Below, one piece after another: positions 1-9,685 of a stretch of DNA of 64,000 bases. The notes under the pieces were generated by a model. The model was not told the DNA's origin and did no database searches. It was given only the letters and a program-made list of their open reading frames with translations. How positions within the stretch are numbered: the first letter of the stretch is position 1; the number at the start of each line of letters is the position of its first letter. Origin of the DNA: Planctomycetota bacterium (GTDB lineage: Bacteria; Planctomycetota; Planctomycetia; Planctomycetales; Planctomycetaceae). The stretch is from NCBI GenBank assembly GCA_027623235.1, contig JAQBVJ010000014.1:17308-81307 (forward strand), given 5' to 3'. The translations under genes were made by a program, and so were the position numbers.

Positions 1-863
1 TGACCGACATACGAGCCGGATTCTATTCGCTGCGCGTCGCGCAGGAGCGAGTGACAATTGCCGAGGAGCTGCACGGCATCGCGCAGCAGGCCGTCGAGAA
101 GGCGAAGGAACTCGTCAAGGTTCAAGAGCCTGAGACCGTTCTGACTCAGGCGGAAATTGAAGCGGAACTGGCGCTCTTGCTGCTGGAGAATTCCCGCGTG
201 CAGCAGGCGGCTCAGTGGAGATCGCTGATGTCGGTCGTGGGGCAGCCGGACCTGCCGCAGCAGGACGTCACCGGCGAGTTGGATGTTGCCGCTCCACAGC
301 TTGTCTGGGAGGAAACACTCGACCGGATTCGTCGCGAGAGTCCGGAACTCGCCGCCGTGGCAGCGGAAGTGGAGCAGACCCGCTGGGCCGTGCAACGCGC
401 CTCCGTGCAGGCCGTCCCCAACGTGACGGTGCAAGCCGGATCGATGTATGACTTCGGCACACGCGATCCGATCGCAACATTACAGATTCAACTTCCCGTC
501 CCGATCTTCAACAGAAATCAGGGCGGCATCGCCGAAGCCCACGCCCACGCCATCGCCGCTGAACGAGCCGTCGAGCGAGTGGAACTCAGCCTGCAGCAGC
601 GACTGGCTGCGGTCTATCAGCAATACGAACAGGCCCGTCAACAGGCATCGCGTTACGACGCCACCATCCTGAAAAAAGCCAGGCGAAACCTCGACCTGAA
701 TCGACAGAGCTATGAAGCTGGCGAATCCGCGTACCTCGGTGTCCTGACCGCTCAGCGATCTTACTTTCAGGCAAAACTGGCGTGGCTCAACGCACTGGAA
801 CAACTCTGGTCGGCGACAGTGCAGATCGAAGGATTGCTGCTGAAGGACAGTCTGCAGCAGTGA
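1..863 (+). CDS. TolC/CzcC-family outer-membrane efflux protein, 3'-part only
   Basis: The frame is open from base 3 at the left edge to a TGA at 861-863, so the start lies outside and about 286 C-terminal residues are visible. The protein is mostly long amphipathic helices rich in Ala, Glu, Gln and Arg, as in the periplasmic barrel of TolC-type proteins. It carries 'LPVPIFNRNQGGIAEA', a motif typical of CzcC/CusC-type metal-efflux members. By family it would be the outer-membrane channel of a tripartite RND pump. A matching pump remnant (CusA/CzcA-like) lies at 4.5-5.8 kb on the same strand, but the expected membrane-fusion protein is absent; a minus-strand restriction-modification remnant sits between them. 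Family call is firm; metal specificity is inference. Confidence 0.85.
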   Translation, partial: TDIRAGFYSLRVAQERVTIAEELHGIAQQAVEKAKELVKVQEPETVLTQAEIEAELALLLLENSRVQQAAQWRSLMSVVGQPDLPQQDVTGELDVAAPQLVWEETLDRIRRESPELAAVAAEVEQTRWAVQRASVQAVPNVTVQAGSMYDFGTRDPIATLQIQLPVPIFNRNQGGIAEAHAHAIAAERAVERVELSLQQRLAAVYQQYEQARQQASRYDATILKKARRNLDLNRQSYEAGESAYLGVLTAQRSYFQAKLAWLNALEQLWSATVQIEGLLLKDSLQQ

Positions 864-1198
864 TTCTCATCGCGAGCTATCAACAAGCAGCCACTGAATC
901 GATTCGCGACATTGATCCACGTCCTGCCAGCAAGCATGTTCACGGCCGAGGGCTTTGTCCATTTGATGCGCCCAATCGTCCGGAGTCGGCGGCGCGTCCT
1001 TCCTGACCGGCTCCTTCGACACACTTCGGTCAACTGGCGAAACAAACCGGCAACGCGCCGCGAACGCCGCGATTCTCCTCGTTGAATGCTTCGTGGAACC
1101 CGGTCGTGGCTGGTGACCGGTTGTGCTGGTGACCGGTTGTGAAATTCGGACTGGGGCTGTCTGGCAGACGTTCGTTCGGTGGTTCGTCTCCCAGGAGT
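864..1198. other. Gap with a 16-bp direct repeat and a possible gene scrap
   Basis: No complete gene is visible. A perfect tandem duplication of 'ctggtgaccggttgtg' occupies 1110-1125 and 1126-1141. On the minus strand a short open stretch ending in TGA at 867-869 reads like coding sequence for about 45 residues (it contains 'DDWAHQMDKALGREH' and 'CWQDVDQCRESIQWLL') but has no convincing start, so it may be the tail of a lost gene. The gap joins the efflux gene to the restriction-modification remnant. Confidence 0.4.
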
Positions 1199-1807
1199 CT
1201 ACGCCAAAACGCTACACGCGTTCACAATCAGAAAGCAGTGAATCAACTCGATCGTATTGTTGAGAGTCATCTGACGGTGTCGTGTGCGAAACAGTTCGGA
1301 ATCTTTGTGTATTTGGCGATCCAACTGCCAGCCGAATTCAGTGTCGTAGCCGGTTTCGCTGCCCGGCTCCTTACGGACGGTATTGCGAACTCGCTCGATG
1401 CATCGTGGCTGGTTCTCGCAGATCACGTAGCCCACCATGACGCCATACGCATGGCCCGGGCTGTACTTGCCTGACGCAAATCGGTTGACGCCGTTCCGGA
1501 CATATTTGAGAGCCAGGTCATTGTTGCCGCTAGCGATGCGTTTACATTCCATCGTCAGGTAGGTTGCTTCACTCCACGTGTACGAGACCATGATGTCGAT
1601 GTACCCGGTGGGTGTGTCGAGGGTGGCTCGGTCGGACTGGGGTTCGCGGATGAATTCAAGTTCAGGGGCCGGGTCGAGGGTCTGCTTTGCGGCCGCCAGG
1701 TTCCAGCGCAAGACGTCCGTGATCCGGTCTTCGTCGGCGTCGCACGAGACGCGTTCATCGGCGATGGTTTCGGGCCACGCGAGATGCAGAATCTGCACAA
1801 CTTTCAC
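1199..1807 (-). CDS. PD-(D/E)XK nuclease-like protein next to a methyltransferase remnant
   Basis: 202 residues from a GTG at 1807. The stretch 'GYIDIMVSYT' followed by 'TYLTMECKRI' fits a PD-(D/E)XK nuclease core (Asp, then Glu-x-Lys with E-C-K). This suggests the restriction partner of the adjacent Eco57I-like methyltransferase. The coding-looking frame extends upstream of the GTG (reading 'GQLNPALRRVAQRL') to the TAA that ends the methyltransferase at 1880, with only a CTG at 1874-1876 as an earlier start. The nuclease and methyltransferase frames are in the same phase, so they could once have been one polypeptide. The function is inferred from one motif and context; no specific restriction family is recognised. 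Confidence 0.5.
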   Translation of the reverse strand: MKVVQILHLAWPETIADERVSCDADEDRITDVLRWNLAAAKQTLDPAPELEFIREPQSDRATLDTPTGYIDIMVSYTWSEATYLTMECKRIASGNNDLALKYVRNGVNRFASGKYSPGHAYGVMVGYVICENQPRCIERVRNTVRKEPGSETGYDTEFGWQLDRQIHKDSELFRTRHRQMTLNNTIELIHCFLIVNACSVLA

Positions 1808-1879
1808 GACGATCAGTCGCTGGGCGACCCGACGAAGTGCGGGGTTGAGTTGTCCGGACGGATTGTCGGCAACCAGGAC

Positions 1880-4324
1880 TTATTCTCCGGGGCGCAGGAG
1901 TTCCGCGAAGATGGTGTCGGCGTCATCGTATGCCCGAGCGCGGGACCAGAACCGCTTCTGAGCCAGTTTGATGATGATGCAGCGATCGTCATCGAAATGG
2001 ACCAGAGATCGCCGCAACTGAAAGCCGGATGAAACGCGGGCGTGAAGCAAATCGGCCAGCCGGCCGTTTTCCGGCTCGTCAGGTGGCACGGTCACACGAA
2101 CTCCGCGGTGTCGTGACTCATCGAATCGGATGACAACAGCGCACACATCGGCCAGACCGTCGATGATGTCGGCGTTGACCTTCAGGTCGTCGCCATCAAG
2201 ATTCCCGCGCAGGAACCTGACCATCGTCTCGGCGTACGCCTTCAGATCATCCGAGTCCGGTTGCCTGGCACTGATTCCCTCGCTGCCGTGTCGGACAAAG
2301 TCGAAGTCGAAGCGCACGGTGTCAGGAATGTACTCGCGCTGCCACTGCGGCAGGTTGTAGAAATCGAATACAGCTTCGTCGAGTTCGGAGAGGTCGGTAA
2401 CCTCGTTTGCGTGTTCGAGTCTGCGGACAACGCCGATAAGGTCTTGAACTTCGGCCGCCGATGTCGGTGCCTTGAAGGGGAGCCGATTGAAGTCGTTCTG
2501 CTCGGTGAATTGCCGATCCAAGCCGAAGCTGGTTGACGTCAGAAGTACGCAGTAGACCGACAGAGTGGAATTCACGAAAGCGTTAAGCAAGTCGAGATAC
2601 AACTCATCGCGATCCTCACACGGGACACCAAAGTATGTTCTCGAATAGACCACACTGTCTGAGCATTTTGCTCCGACTATCCGATCGTTTTGAAAGCTAC
2701 GTTGAATCAGGAACAGCGGACCACGGTAGATAGCCGGATCGCGAGCGTGTTCCATTGTTTCGTACTGGAACCAGGGAAGGTCGTCTATGATCAATCAGAA
2801 GCGAGGTAGTTTCTTCGCTTCAAGCATCGGCTTACCAATTAACTCCGGTGGGACAGGAGTGTCGCTGGCAGTGCGTTTGAAACCAGTATTGAGCGTCAAA
2901 TGTGTCTTTTCCAAGGCCGCTTCCAGCGGATCGCACTGATCGAAGAGTCCACGCATGATCGCCCGGTCGCGCGGCGTTCCGTACGCAGCGATTTTCAACA
3001 AGAGGTCTTCACTGATGATTCGTTCTGTCGGCAGCCGATGCAGTCGTTCCAGAAACAGCTCGACGATGCCGTGCTTGCGGAATGTCTCACTGCGTTCGGC
3101 TGACGTGAACACAACTTCGTCACCGGTTCGAGATGCCCCATTCTCGACAACCAGGACCATTGCGGGCTGTTCCGCTGACGGAAACAGGCCCTTGTTGTGT
3201 AGCGCCGACAGATTCACCATCGCACGCGGTCGTAGTGTCGCGAACAACTGCCGCTTCGACTTGAGTGACTGATCCTCCTGGCTGAAGAAATTCTTCGTGT
3301 CGAGGATCAGCCCAATTCGGCCGTCCTTCTTTAGAAAGTCGCGGCTGCGCCAGATGAAGGCCTGATCGATCGGCGAACGGAATGGCAACTCGACGGGCGG
3401 GTTCTGCCGGGCACAATAATCGACGTGCGTCGTCGAACTCTTCTGCCGCGTTGATCGACCGCCCTTCGGCTTGTTCCACGGTGGATTGCCCACCACGATC
3501 GAAAACGACTTGTCCCGAAATGCGGCCTGATCGGTGAACCCATGTCGGCGGTGGCGGAAACAAGTCGCCGTTGAAGGTGTCCCGCATTCGATCGAAGAAC
3601 GTCTGGGTCTCGCCGACTCGCGACAGCACCTCGCCGAAGCACCCCGCCTTCAGGCCGTCAAACAGACTGGGCTGAATGACACCGCGCGCTTCGAGATATG
3701 CGGTAAAGAGAGTCCGCAGCATCAGCCGATGAGCCTGCAATGGGGACATCCTCGTTCCATGAGAATGTCAGCAGCCGACCGCAGGTCGCCAACAAGCTGC
3801 GCGTCGATACGCTTTGATTTCGAGATGCGTTTGCCCGGCCCCGTCGCCCAGAACTGCCCGCTCTCAACGCTGATTCGATCCAGTTCGTACTGCCGCAATT
3901 GGTCCAGGTCGTCCGTCAGGCAGTTCAGGATTTCAGCGGGATGTTTCTTGCCCTTGAGCGAACGTGGAGGAGGCTCAAACGCGTTCAAAACGCGAATCAT
4001 CGTCGGCGTAACGATCCACAACATTCGGCCGAGACCGTGATTCCATGCCGTGCGATGCCAGGCGTGCAATTGTTCGGGATCGGGGTCAGCCGCCAGACTC
4101 TTCAAATAGATGCACGGCGCACCGTTGATCTCGAAGACGTCGGTCACGCCCAGCTTGTCAGGGTCCAGCACGGATGCGTATCGAAAGCGGCGTTCTTCAA
4201 TTCCGCCGCTCGTTGCCCCGTCCCGTTTCCGCAATGCGTCGCCGCGCACCAGGCCGCCGCCATCCGCGCCGTCTGTGGTGGCATAGCCGAACTGTTGGAT
4301 AAGGGTTTCATATTCGTTTGTCAT
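1880..4324 (-). pseudogene. Eco57I-like class N6-adenine DNA methyltransferase, broken by two frameshifts and a TGA
   Basis: Read through its lesions, the gene would encode about 815 residues starting at an ATG at 4324 ('MTNEYETLIQQFGYATT'). Motif IV is present as 'IVVGNPPWNKP' (NPPW variant of NPPY), with 'DGRIGLILDTKNFFS' downstream, as in type IIG-like methyltransferases. Three lesions are visible. First, near 3742 the frame ending 'DILMERG' must lose phase by one base to continue as 'MSPLQAHRLMLRTLF'. Second, near 3545 a one-base gain, most simply in the GGG run, is needed to go from 'FNGDLFPP' to 'FTDQAAFRDKSFS'. Third, a TGA at 2795-2797 splits 'AKKLPRF' from 'IIDDLPWFQY' in the same frame. 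The reading after each lesion is clearly coding-like, so decay is recent or the indels are sequencing errors. It faces against the flanking efflux genes. Confidence 0.8.
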
Positions 4325-4529
4325 GTGACGAGCGTCCGGCAATCCGTTGCAGCTTTTCAAGCACGACGCTTCATACGAGAGGTCCCCGCTGAGAATGATC
4401 TCGGCCGATGATAACAGATTGCCCGCTCCGCGAGATACTACTCGGAACGCCGAGAATCCCTGCTGTTTCGAGCTGCCGGACGACTCGTCAAGCCATGCGC
4501 GTCGGTCGATGGTTGAGACTCCGCGCGCG

Positions 4530-5843
4530 CGTCATCTACATGGTGCCCTTGCGATCAACGCCGTGCTGCACGAGATCAACAAGTCGCTCGGAGACGTCCA
4601 TGGCGCCGTGTTTCAAACGAAACAGTTTCTGCGGGAACGCATCGACGAAGTCTTGATGGGAGCGACGTCCGACATCGTGATCCGCGTGGTCGGCCCGGAC
4701 CTCGATCAGCTTCGCACGCAGGCGACGCTTATCGCCGAGGCCATCAAAGACGTGGATGGCATCGATGATCTGCAGGTCGAACAGCAGGTCGACGTCCCTC
4801 AGATCGAAGTGCTGCTGCGACCGCGCCATGCTGCTCGATTCGGTTTCTCGGTGGGCGTGCTCAACGACGACATTCAGACGCTGCTCCGCGGCACGCGCGT
4901 CGGTCAGGTTTACGATCAGGAGCGCGTGTTCGATGTGATCGTGCGGGCTCATCCCGACCTGCGCCGCGATCCACAGTCGCTGGGTGAAATACGAATCGAC
5001 GCACCAACCGGCGAGTTCATTCCGCTCAACGCCGTGGCGGATTTTCGCGTCACGCACGCACCGAATGTGATCAACCGCGAGCAGGCCAGCCGCCGCGTTC
5101 TCGTCACGTGCAACGCGAAAGACCGCGACGTCGCCAGCGTCGTCGTTGACATCCGGTCCCGCATCGCTGCACGGGTTTTCTTGCGTAGCCACCGTCGCCA
5201 GACGGTGGATGCAGCGGCGGAAGTGAGCCGCCGTGATCCCACGCTCGGGCGAGCGTGGCTACATGAAAACGAATCGGGTTATCGACTCGAATTCGCAGGC
5301 GAACACGCCGCGCGGGCCGAGGCTCAATCGCGACTGCTGTTGCTCAGCATCGCCGCGTTGCTGGGCATCTTCATGCTGCTGTATCTCGACCTGCAGTCCA
5401 TGCGACTGTCGCTGCTGGTGATGCTCAGCGTACCACTGGCATGCGTCGGTGGAGTCGCGGCGATCGTCCTCAGCGGCGGCGACGTATCACTGGGGTCGCT
5501 GGTGGGCTTCGTCACCGTCTTGGGCAACGCCGTCCGCAACGGCATCCTGCTGATCACCAGCTTTCGCCACGTGCAGGAAACGGAACCCACGCTCGCACCA
5601 CGAGACATCATTCTCCGCGGCGCCGGGGAGCGACTGGCCCCCAACCTGATGACCGCCGGCAGCACGGCACTCGCTCTGCTGCCGCTGATCCTGGGCGGCG
5701 ACCTCCCCGGCCATGAAATCGAACACCCAATGGCCATCGTCATCACCGGCGGCCTCGTCTCGTCCACGTTCCTGACGCTCTACCTGCTTCCCGTCTTGTA
5801 CAGGTCGAGTCTGACTCGAGGCCGTGACCGCACAACATTCTGA
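4530..5843 (+). pseudogene. CusA/CzcA heavy-metal RND pump, C-terminal remnant
   Basis: Homology to heavy-metal RND pumps starts near 4545 ('VLHEINKSLGDVHGAVFQ') and runs to the natural stop at 5843. It covers the second periplasmic region ('DIVIRVVGPDLDQLRTQA') and the last membrane helices ('GSLVGFVTVLGNAVRNG', 'GGLVSSTFLTLYLLPVLYR'). Members are usually over 1000 residues, so roughly the first 600, including the proton-relay helices, are missing. An ATG at 4347 gives an open frame, but the residues before about 4545 are not pump-like. A palindromic repeat has inserted in frame at 5184-5263. With the TolC-type gene at 1-863 this looks like a cus/czc operon whose middle was lost or replaced by the restriction-modification remnant. 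Confidence 0.8.
5184..5263. repeat. Palindromic three-hairpin element inside the cusA-like remnant
   Basis: Terminal inverted repeats 'gtagccac' (5185-5192) and 'gtggctac' (5255-5262) enclose three perfect small hairpins: accgtc/gacggt (5191-5206), cggcgg/ccgccg (5215-5233) and acgctc/gagcgt (5241-5256). The insert stays in frame and interrupts the otherwise conserved run from 'VVVDIRSRIAA' to 'GYRLEFAGEHAARAEAQ'. Confidence 0.8.
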
Positions 5844-6233
5844 CCAACCGGCGTTCAAATTCGCAAAGAAACTGAAGACCTTTGTCGCACCGCATTAAGA
5901 ATGCAGCACTGGACAATTCAGGTTCTTCGCGAAATGCCGGGTGTCATTGGAAAGGGGTTCTACCCGGTGAGTTTGAGTCGTGTGGGGTGCAGCGTGAGGA
6001 TTCGCAGACGGAAGTGTTCTTTGTTTCTGTCGCTGTAAGCGCGGTGCTGGATCCGTTCTATTTTTTGTTATTGGTCCTGCCGCCTTTCAACGACTCTGCC
6101 GCAGGCGACACCGGCCAGGCGGGGACGGGGGTTACTCAGCATCCTCGACGGCTGGCTCGGTTCGAAAAGTGACGATGATCTCTTCCGAACGTGGAATCGT
6201 CGAAGGCAGCTTTGCGAGCCTCGTTCCTTCCTT
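5844..6233. other. Gap without a recognisable gene
   Basis: About 390 bases between the pump remnant and the convergent secreted-protein gene. The open frames here are short, start in arbitrary places and give low-complexity translations with no family signature. No clear terminator or repeat was found. Confidence 0.4.
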
Positions 6234-6953
6234 TTAGTTCTGCAGGTCGGTCGGTCTCTTCAAGGCGAGAACGACGATTCGAAATCGCGACTCGTCCTGA
6301 GTCGTTCGGCTTCCGAAGACGAGTCGGCCTGTAAACTTCTTCGTCTTCGAGTCGACCTTGACAGGTGACTGGCCCCACCACGGACTATTGGGCTCAGCGG
6401 AGCGTACCAGCACGACTGGATGATGCTCCTTCATCTGTCCGGAAATGGCCGCGACTCGATTGACGTCAGTGCCGGCACGCGGCGACGAAACAACGTCCTC
6501 AATAATCTCAACTTCACTGAGTACTTTCCGAACGGTCGCCGCCTCTTCTTTCGAACGAGGCACCAGTGCCGGCAGCTTCTCGATCACGTCCCCTGGTTCC
6601 CAGAGTTGCAGTTCCTCCCGGTTCTGAAGCACAAGGACGACGACTTTGAATTGCGTTCCGGGCGGTGTCTCTTCGTTTCCGAAGCGTGCCTGAACCTGGA
6701 ACCGCCCGTCCGCTTCAACGGTTGCGTGTTCCTGAACCCACCATTGAGCATCTGGCAGATCAGGTTTCACGAGTAGAACCGGGTAGCCCTGCTGTCCGAG
6801 TTTTCCGGTCAGCACCTCTCGCTGCGTGACTCCTGCCGTGGGAATCACGACGGACGCTGCGGCGTTGCGGCGTTGAGCGGTCGCGTCGCCGCTCAGTGCG
6901 GACAGGAAGGCCAACGTTGCTGCCAGAGCAATCGTTTTACGATGAATCGTCAT
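6234..6953 (-). CDS. Secreted protein with two copies of a beta-rich repeat, function unknown
   Basis: 239 residues from the ATG at 6953; the frame extends 54 bases further upstream, but this ATG begins a clear signal peptide ('TIALAATLAFLSALSGDA', cleavage near 'ATAQR'). The mature part has two related modules. The first contains 'YPVLLVKPDLPDAQWWVQ' and ends 'TQFKVVVLVLQNREEL'. The second contains 'HPVVLVRSAEPNSPWWGQ' and ends 'SRFRIVVLALKRPTDL'. Each pairs a hydrophobic strand, a P-x-x-WW motif and a second V-rich strand. I do not recognise the family; internal duplication and export are seen directly. It stands alone, convergent to the cusA-like remnant. Confidence 0.7.
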   Translation of the reverse strand: MTIHRKTIALAATLAFLSALSGDATAQRRNAAASVVIPTAGVTQREVLTGKLGQQGYPVLLVKPDLPDAQWWVQEHATVEADGRFQVQARFGNEETPPGTQFKVVVLVLQNREELQLWEPGDVIEKLPALVPRSKEEAATVRKVLSEVEIIEDVVSSPRAGTDVNRVAAISGQMKEHHPVVLVRSAEPNSPWWGQSPVKVDSKTKKFTGRLVFGSRTTQDESRFRIVVLALKRPTDLQN

Positions 6954-7186
6954 GGGTCGTTCTCCAGGCTGACAGTTCAGGGTCGAAGTCAGGACGTCTG
7001 GAGCCACGCTGCGTTCGCCCTTCCGAAGACGTCCCAGCCTATCCTTGATCGAGACGGTGACACGGCAGGATCGCTCGCAGCCGGTTGCCCGATGTGATCC
7101 GCAGGTCTCTGAGATCGGATTGCGGTCAATAGCGAAACTGACTCGTAGGGGGTTTCCCCCAGCCTTGTAAGGAAGTGTACAACTGA

Positions 7187-7870
<684 letters not shown>

Positions 7871-8129
7871 AGCATCCCTTCGTGGTGATTCCAGTTGCCG
7901 CTGGGAATTGACCGAGTGGATTCATGGACAGACAATCCGGCCGGAACCGTGTTCGGTTCCTTGCCGCCAGGGGGCCAAAGACGGGTTGCCGCCCGTGGTC
8001 CTCTGGCTTCTTTTGCGCAGCGTTTGCGGTCAGCAAAGCATTTGATGTCTGCGCACCAGGCGTGGTGGCGATCGAGAGCGACACAGACGCGGCGCGGGCG
8101 CCCGTCGAGAACACAATCGAGGGTTCAAC

Positions 8130-9575
8130 ATGTTTAGTTTCCCTGCCAGAACTCAGGCCGGTTGCCGCCGGTCATTCCCGAGCCATTTGCGACACACAAT
8201 ACCGACACATCCGCTCGTCGCGTTTCTGGTACTCATCCTGCAACCGCTTGTCGCCGAGCCAGCCTCCCGTCCAAACATCGTCGTGATCATGGCGGACGAC
8301 ATGGGTTACGAATGTCTCAGCGCGAACGGCAGCGAGTCGTATTCGACGCCAAACATCGATCGCATTGCCGCCGGCGGGATGAGGTTTGAGCACGCGTACT
8401 CGCAGCCAATCTGCACTCCCACCCGAGTTCAGATCATGACCGGGATCTACAACCAGCGAAATTACGTGAAGTTCGGACTACTGGAGCCGAATCAGAAAAC
8501 GTTCGCTCATTTTCTGCGTAAGGCCGGTTACAAAACCTGCATCGCCGGCAAGTGGCAGCTTCTGGGTGGCATCAAAGGGCCGGACCATTTCGGGTTCGAT
8601 GAGTTCTGTCTGTGGCAGCTGACTCGACGGCCAAGCCGCTATCCCAACCCGGGCCTCGAAATCAACGGCAAAGAAGTTGACTTCACAAAAGGTGAGTACG
8701 GGCCGGACATTGCCTCTGACTTCCTGTGCAACTACATGGAGAAACAGGCGACAAGTGACGGACCGTTCCTCGTCTGGTACCCGATGATCCTGCCGCACTG
8801 GCCGTTCGAGCCGACTCCCGCCAGCCCGGATTATGACCCGAAAGCCAAAGGCGTCATGAAAGGCACCGGCGATCCGAAATACTTCAAGGACATGGTCGAG
8901 TACACCGACCGGATCGTTGGCAAGATCGACGCGAAACTCGGCGAGCTTGGCATTCGCGAAAACACGCTGCTGATCTTCACGGGAGACAACGGCACGGCGA
9001 CGCAGGTCACCTCGCGCTGGAACGGTCGCTCGGTCCAGGGCGGAAAAGGTAACACGACAGACTTCGGTCACCACGTGCCGATGGTTGCCAGTTGGCCCGG
9101 CACGATCAAGCCGGGTCAAGTCACAAAAGAACTCGTCGACTTCAGCGATGTCCTGCCCACGCTCGTCGAAACCGCCGGTTCAAAGTTGCCCGACGATCAC
9201 AAGATTGACGGCCGCAGCTTCCTGGGTCTTTTGACCGGCGACGAGAAATACGAACCTCGCAAATCGATCTACTGCTGGTACGCCCGAAATGGCGGGCCAA
9301 CAGGGAAAGAGTTCGCTCGCAACCAGCGGTTCAAGCTCTACCGCACCGGTGAGATCTTCGACATCTCTAAAGACGACCTCGAGAAGCACAACCTCGCGGG
9401 CAAGCCGGATGCCGTCCCTGCGGAAACGCTCGCGATGCTGAAGTCGGTCCTCGACGAAATGCAGGACACGCGAGTGATGCTTCCTGACCCGTCCCGGAAA
9501 GTGAAGCCTTCCGGAAATGAGAAGCCCGCGGCAAAGAAAAAGAACGCGAAGAAGAAGGATGCCAGTCCAGACTGA
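8130..9575 (+). CDS. Secreted sulfatase (S1 family, formylglycine-type)
   Basis: 481 residues with an N-terminal hydrophobic export segment ('LVAFLVLILQPLVAEP'). The catalytic signature 'CTPTRVQIMTG' starts at Cys95, the C-x-P-x-R motif matured to formylglycine. Metal-site motifs follow the family: 'NIVVIMADDMGYE' (Asp-Asp), 'GKWQL', and 'IFTGDNGT' (Asp-Asn). The substrate cannot be read from sequence; planctomycete members often act on sulfated polysaccharides. The C-terminus is Lys-rich. It precedes the DUF1592 gene by 110 bases on the same strand. Confidence 0.93.
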   Translation: MFSFPARTQAGCRRSFPSHLRHTIPTHPLVAFLVLILQPLVAEPASRPNIVVIMADDMGYECLSANGSESYSTPNIDRIAAGGMRFEHAYSQPICTPTRVQIMTGIYNQRNYVKFGLLEPNQKTFAHFLRKAGYKTCIAGKWQLLGGIKGPDHFGFDEFCLWQLTRRPSRYPNPGLEINGKEVDFTKGEYGPDIASDFLCNYMEKQATSDGPFLVWYPMILPHWPFEPTPASPDYDPKAKGVMKGTGDPKYFKDMVEYTDRIVGKIDAKLGELGIRENTLLIFTGDNGTATQVTSRWNGRSVQGGKGNTTDFGHHVPMVASWPGTIKPGQVTKELVDFSDVLPTLVETAGSKLPDDHKIDGRSFLGLLTGDEKYEPRKSIYCWYARNGGPTGKEFARNQRFKLYRTGEIFDISKDDLEKHNLAGKPDAVPAETLAMLKSVLDEMQDTRVMLPDPSRKVKPSGNEKPAAKKKNAKKKDASPD

Positions 9576-9685
9576 TTCTGGCTGAGCGTCGATCCGAAAC
9601 AGCTCCCATGTTCTACTGTCCGGTGCGGGCCGACTGAAAATGTGCTCGCCACACCCGTTCCCCTCCCGCCTGACTCGGAACGCTC

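Noticed and set aside
2795..2797. In-frame TGA in the methyltransferase as a selenocysteine codon
   Set aside because: The gene also has two frameshifts, and methyltransferases of this type have no known selenocysteine; decay is simpler.
5882..6172. 96-codon plus-strand frame
   Set aside because: Low-complexity translation, no ribosome-binding site or family signature.
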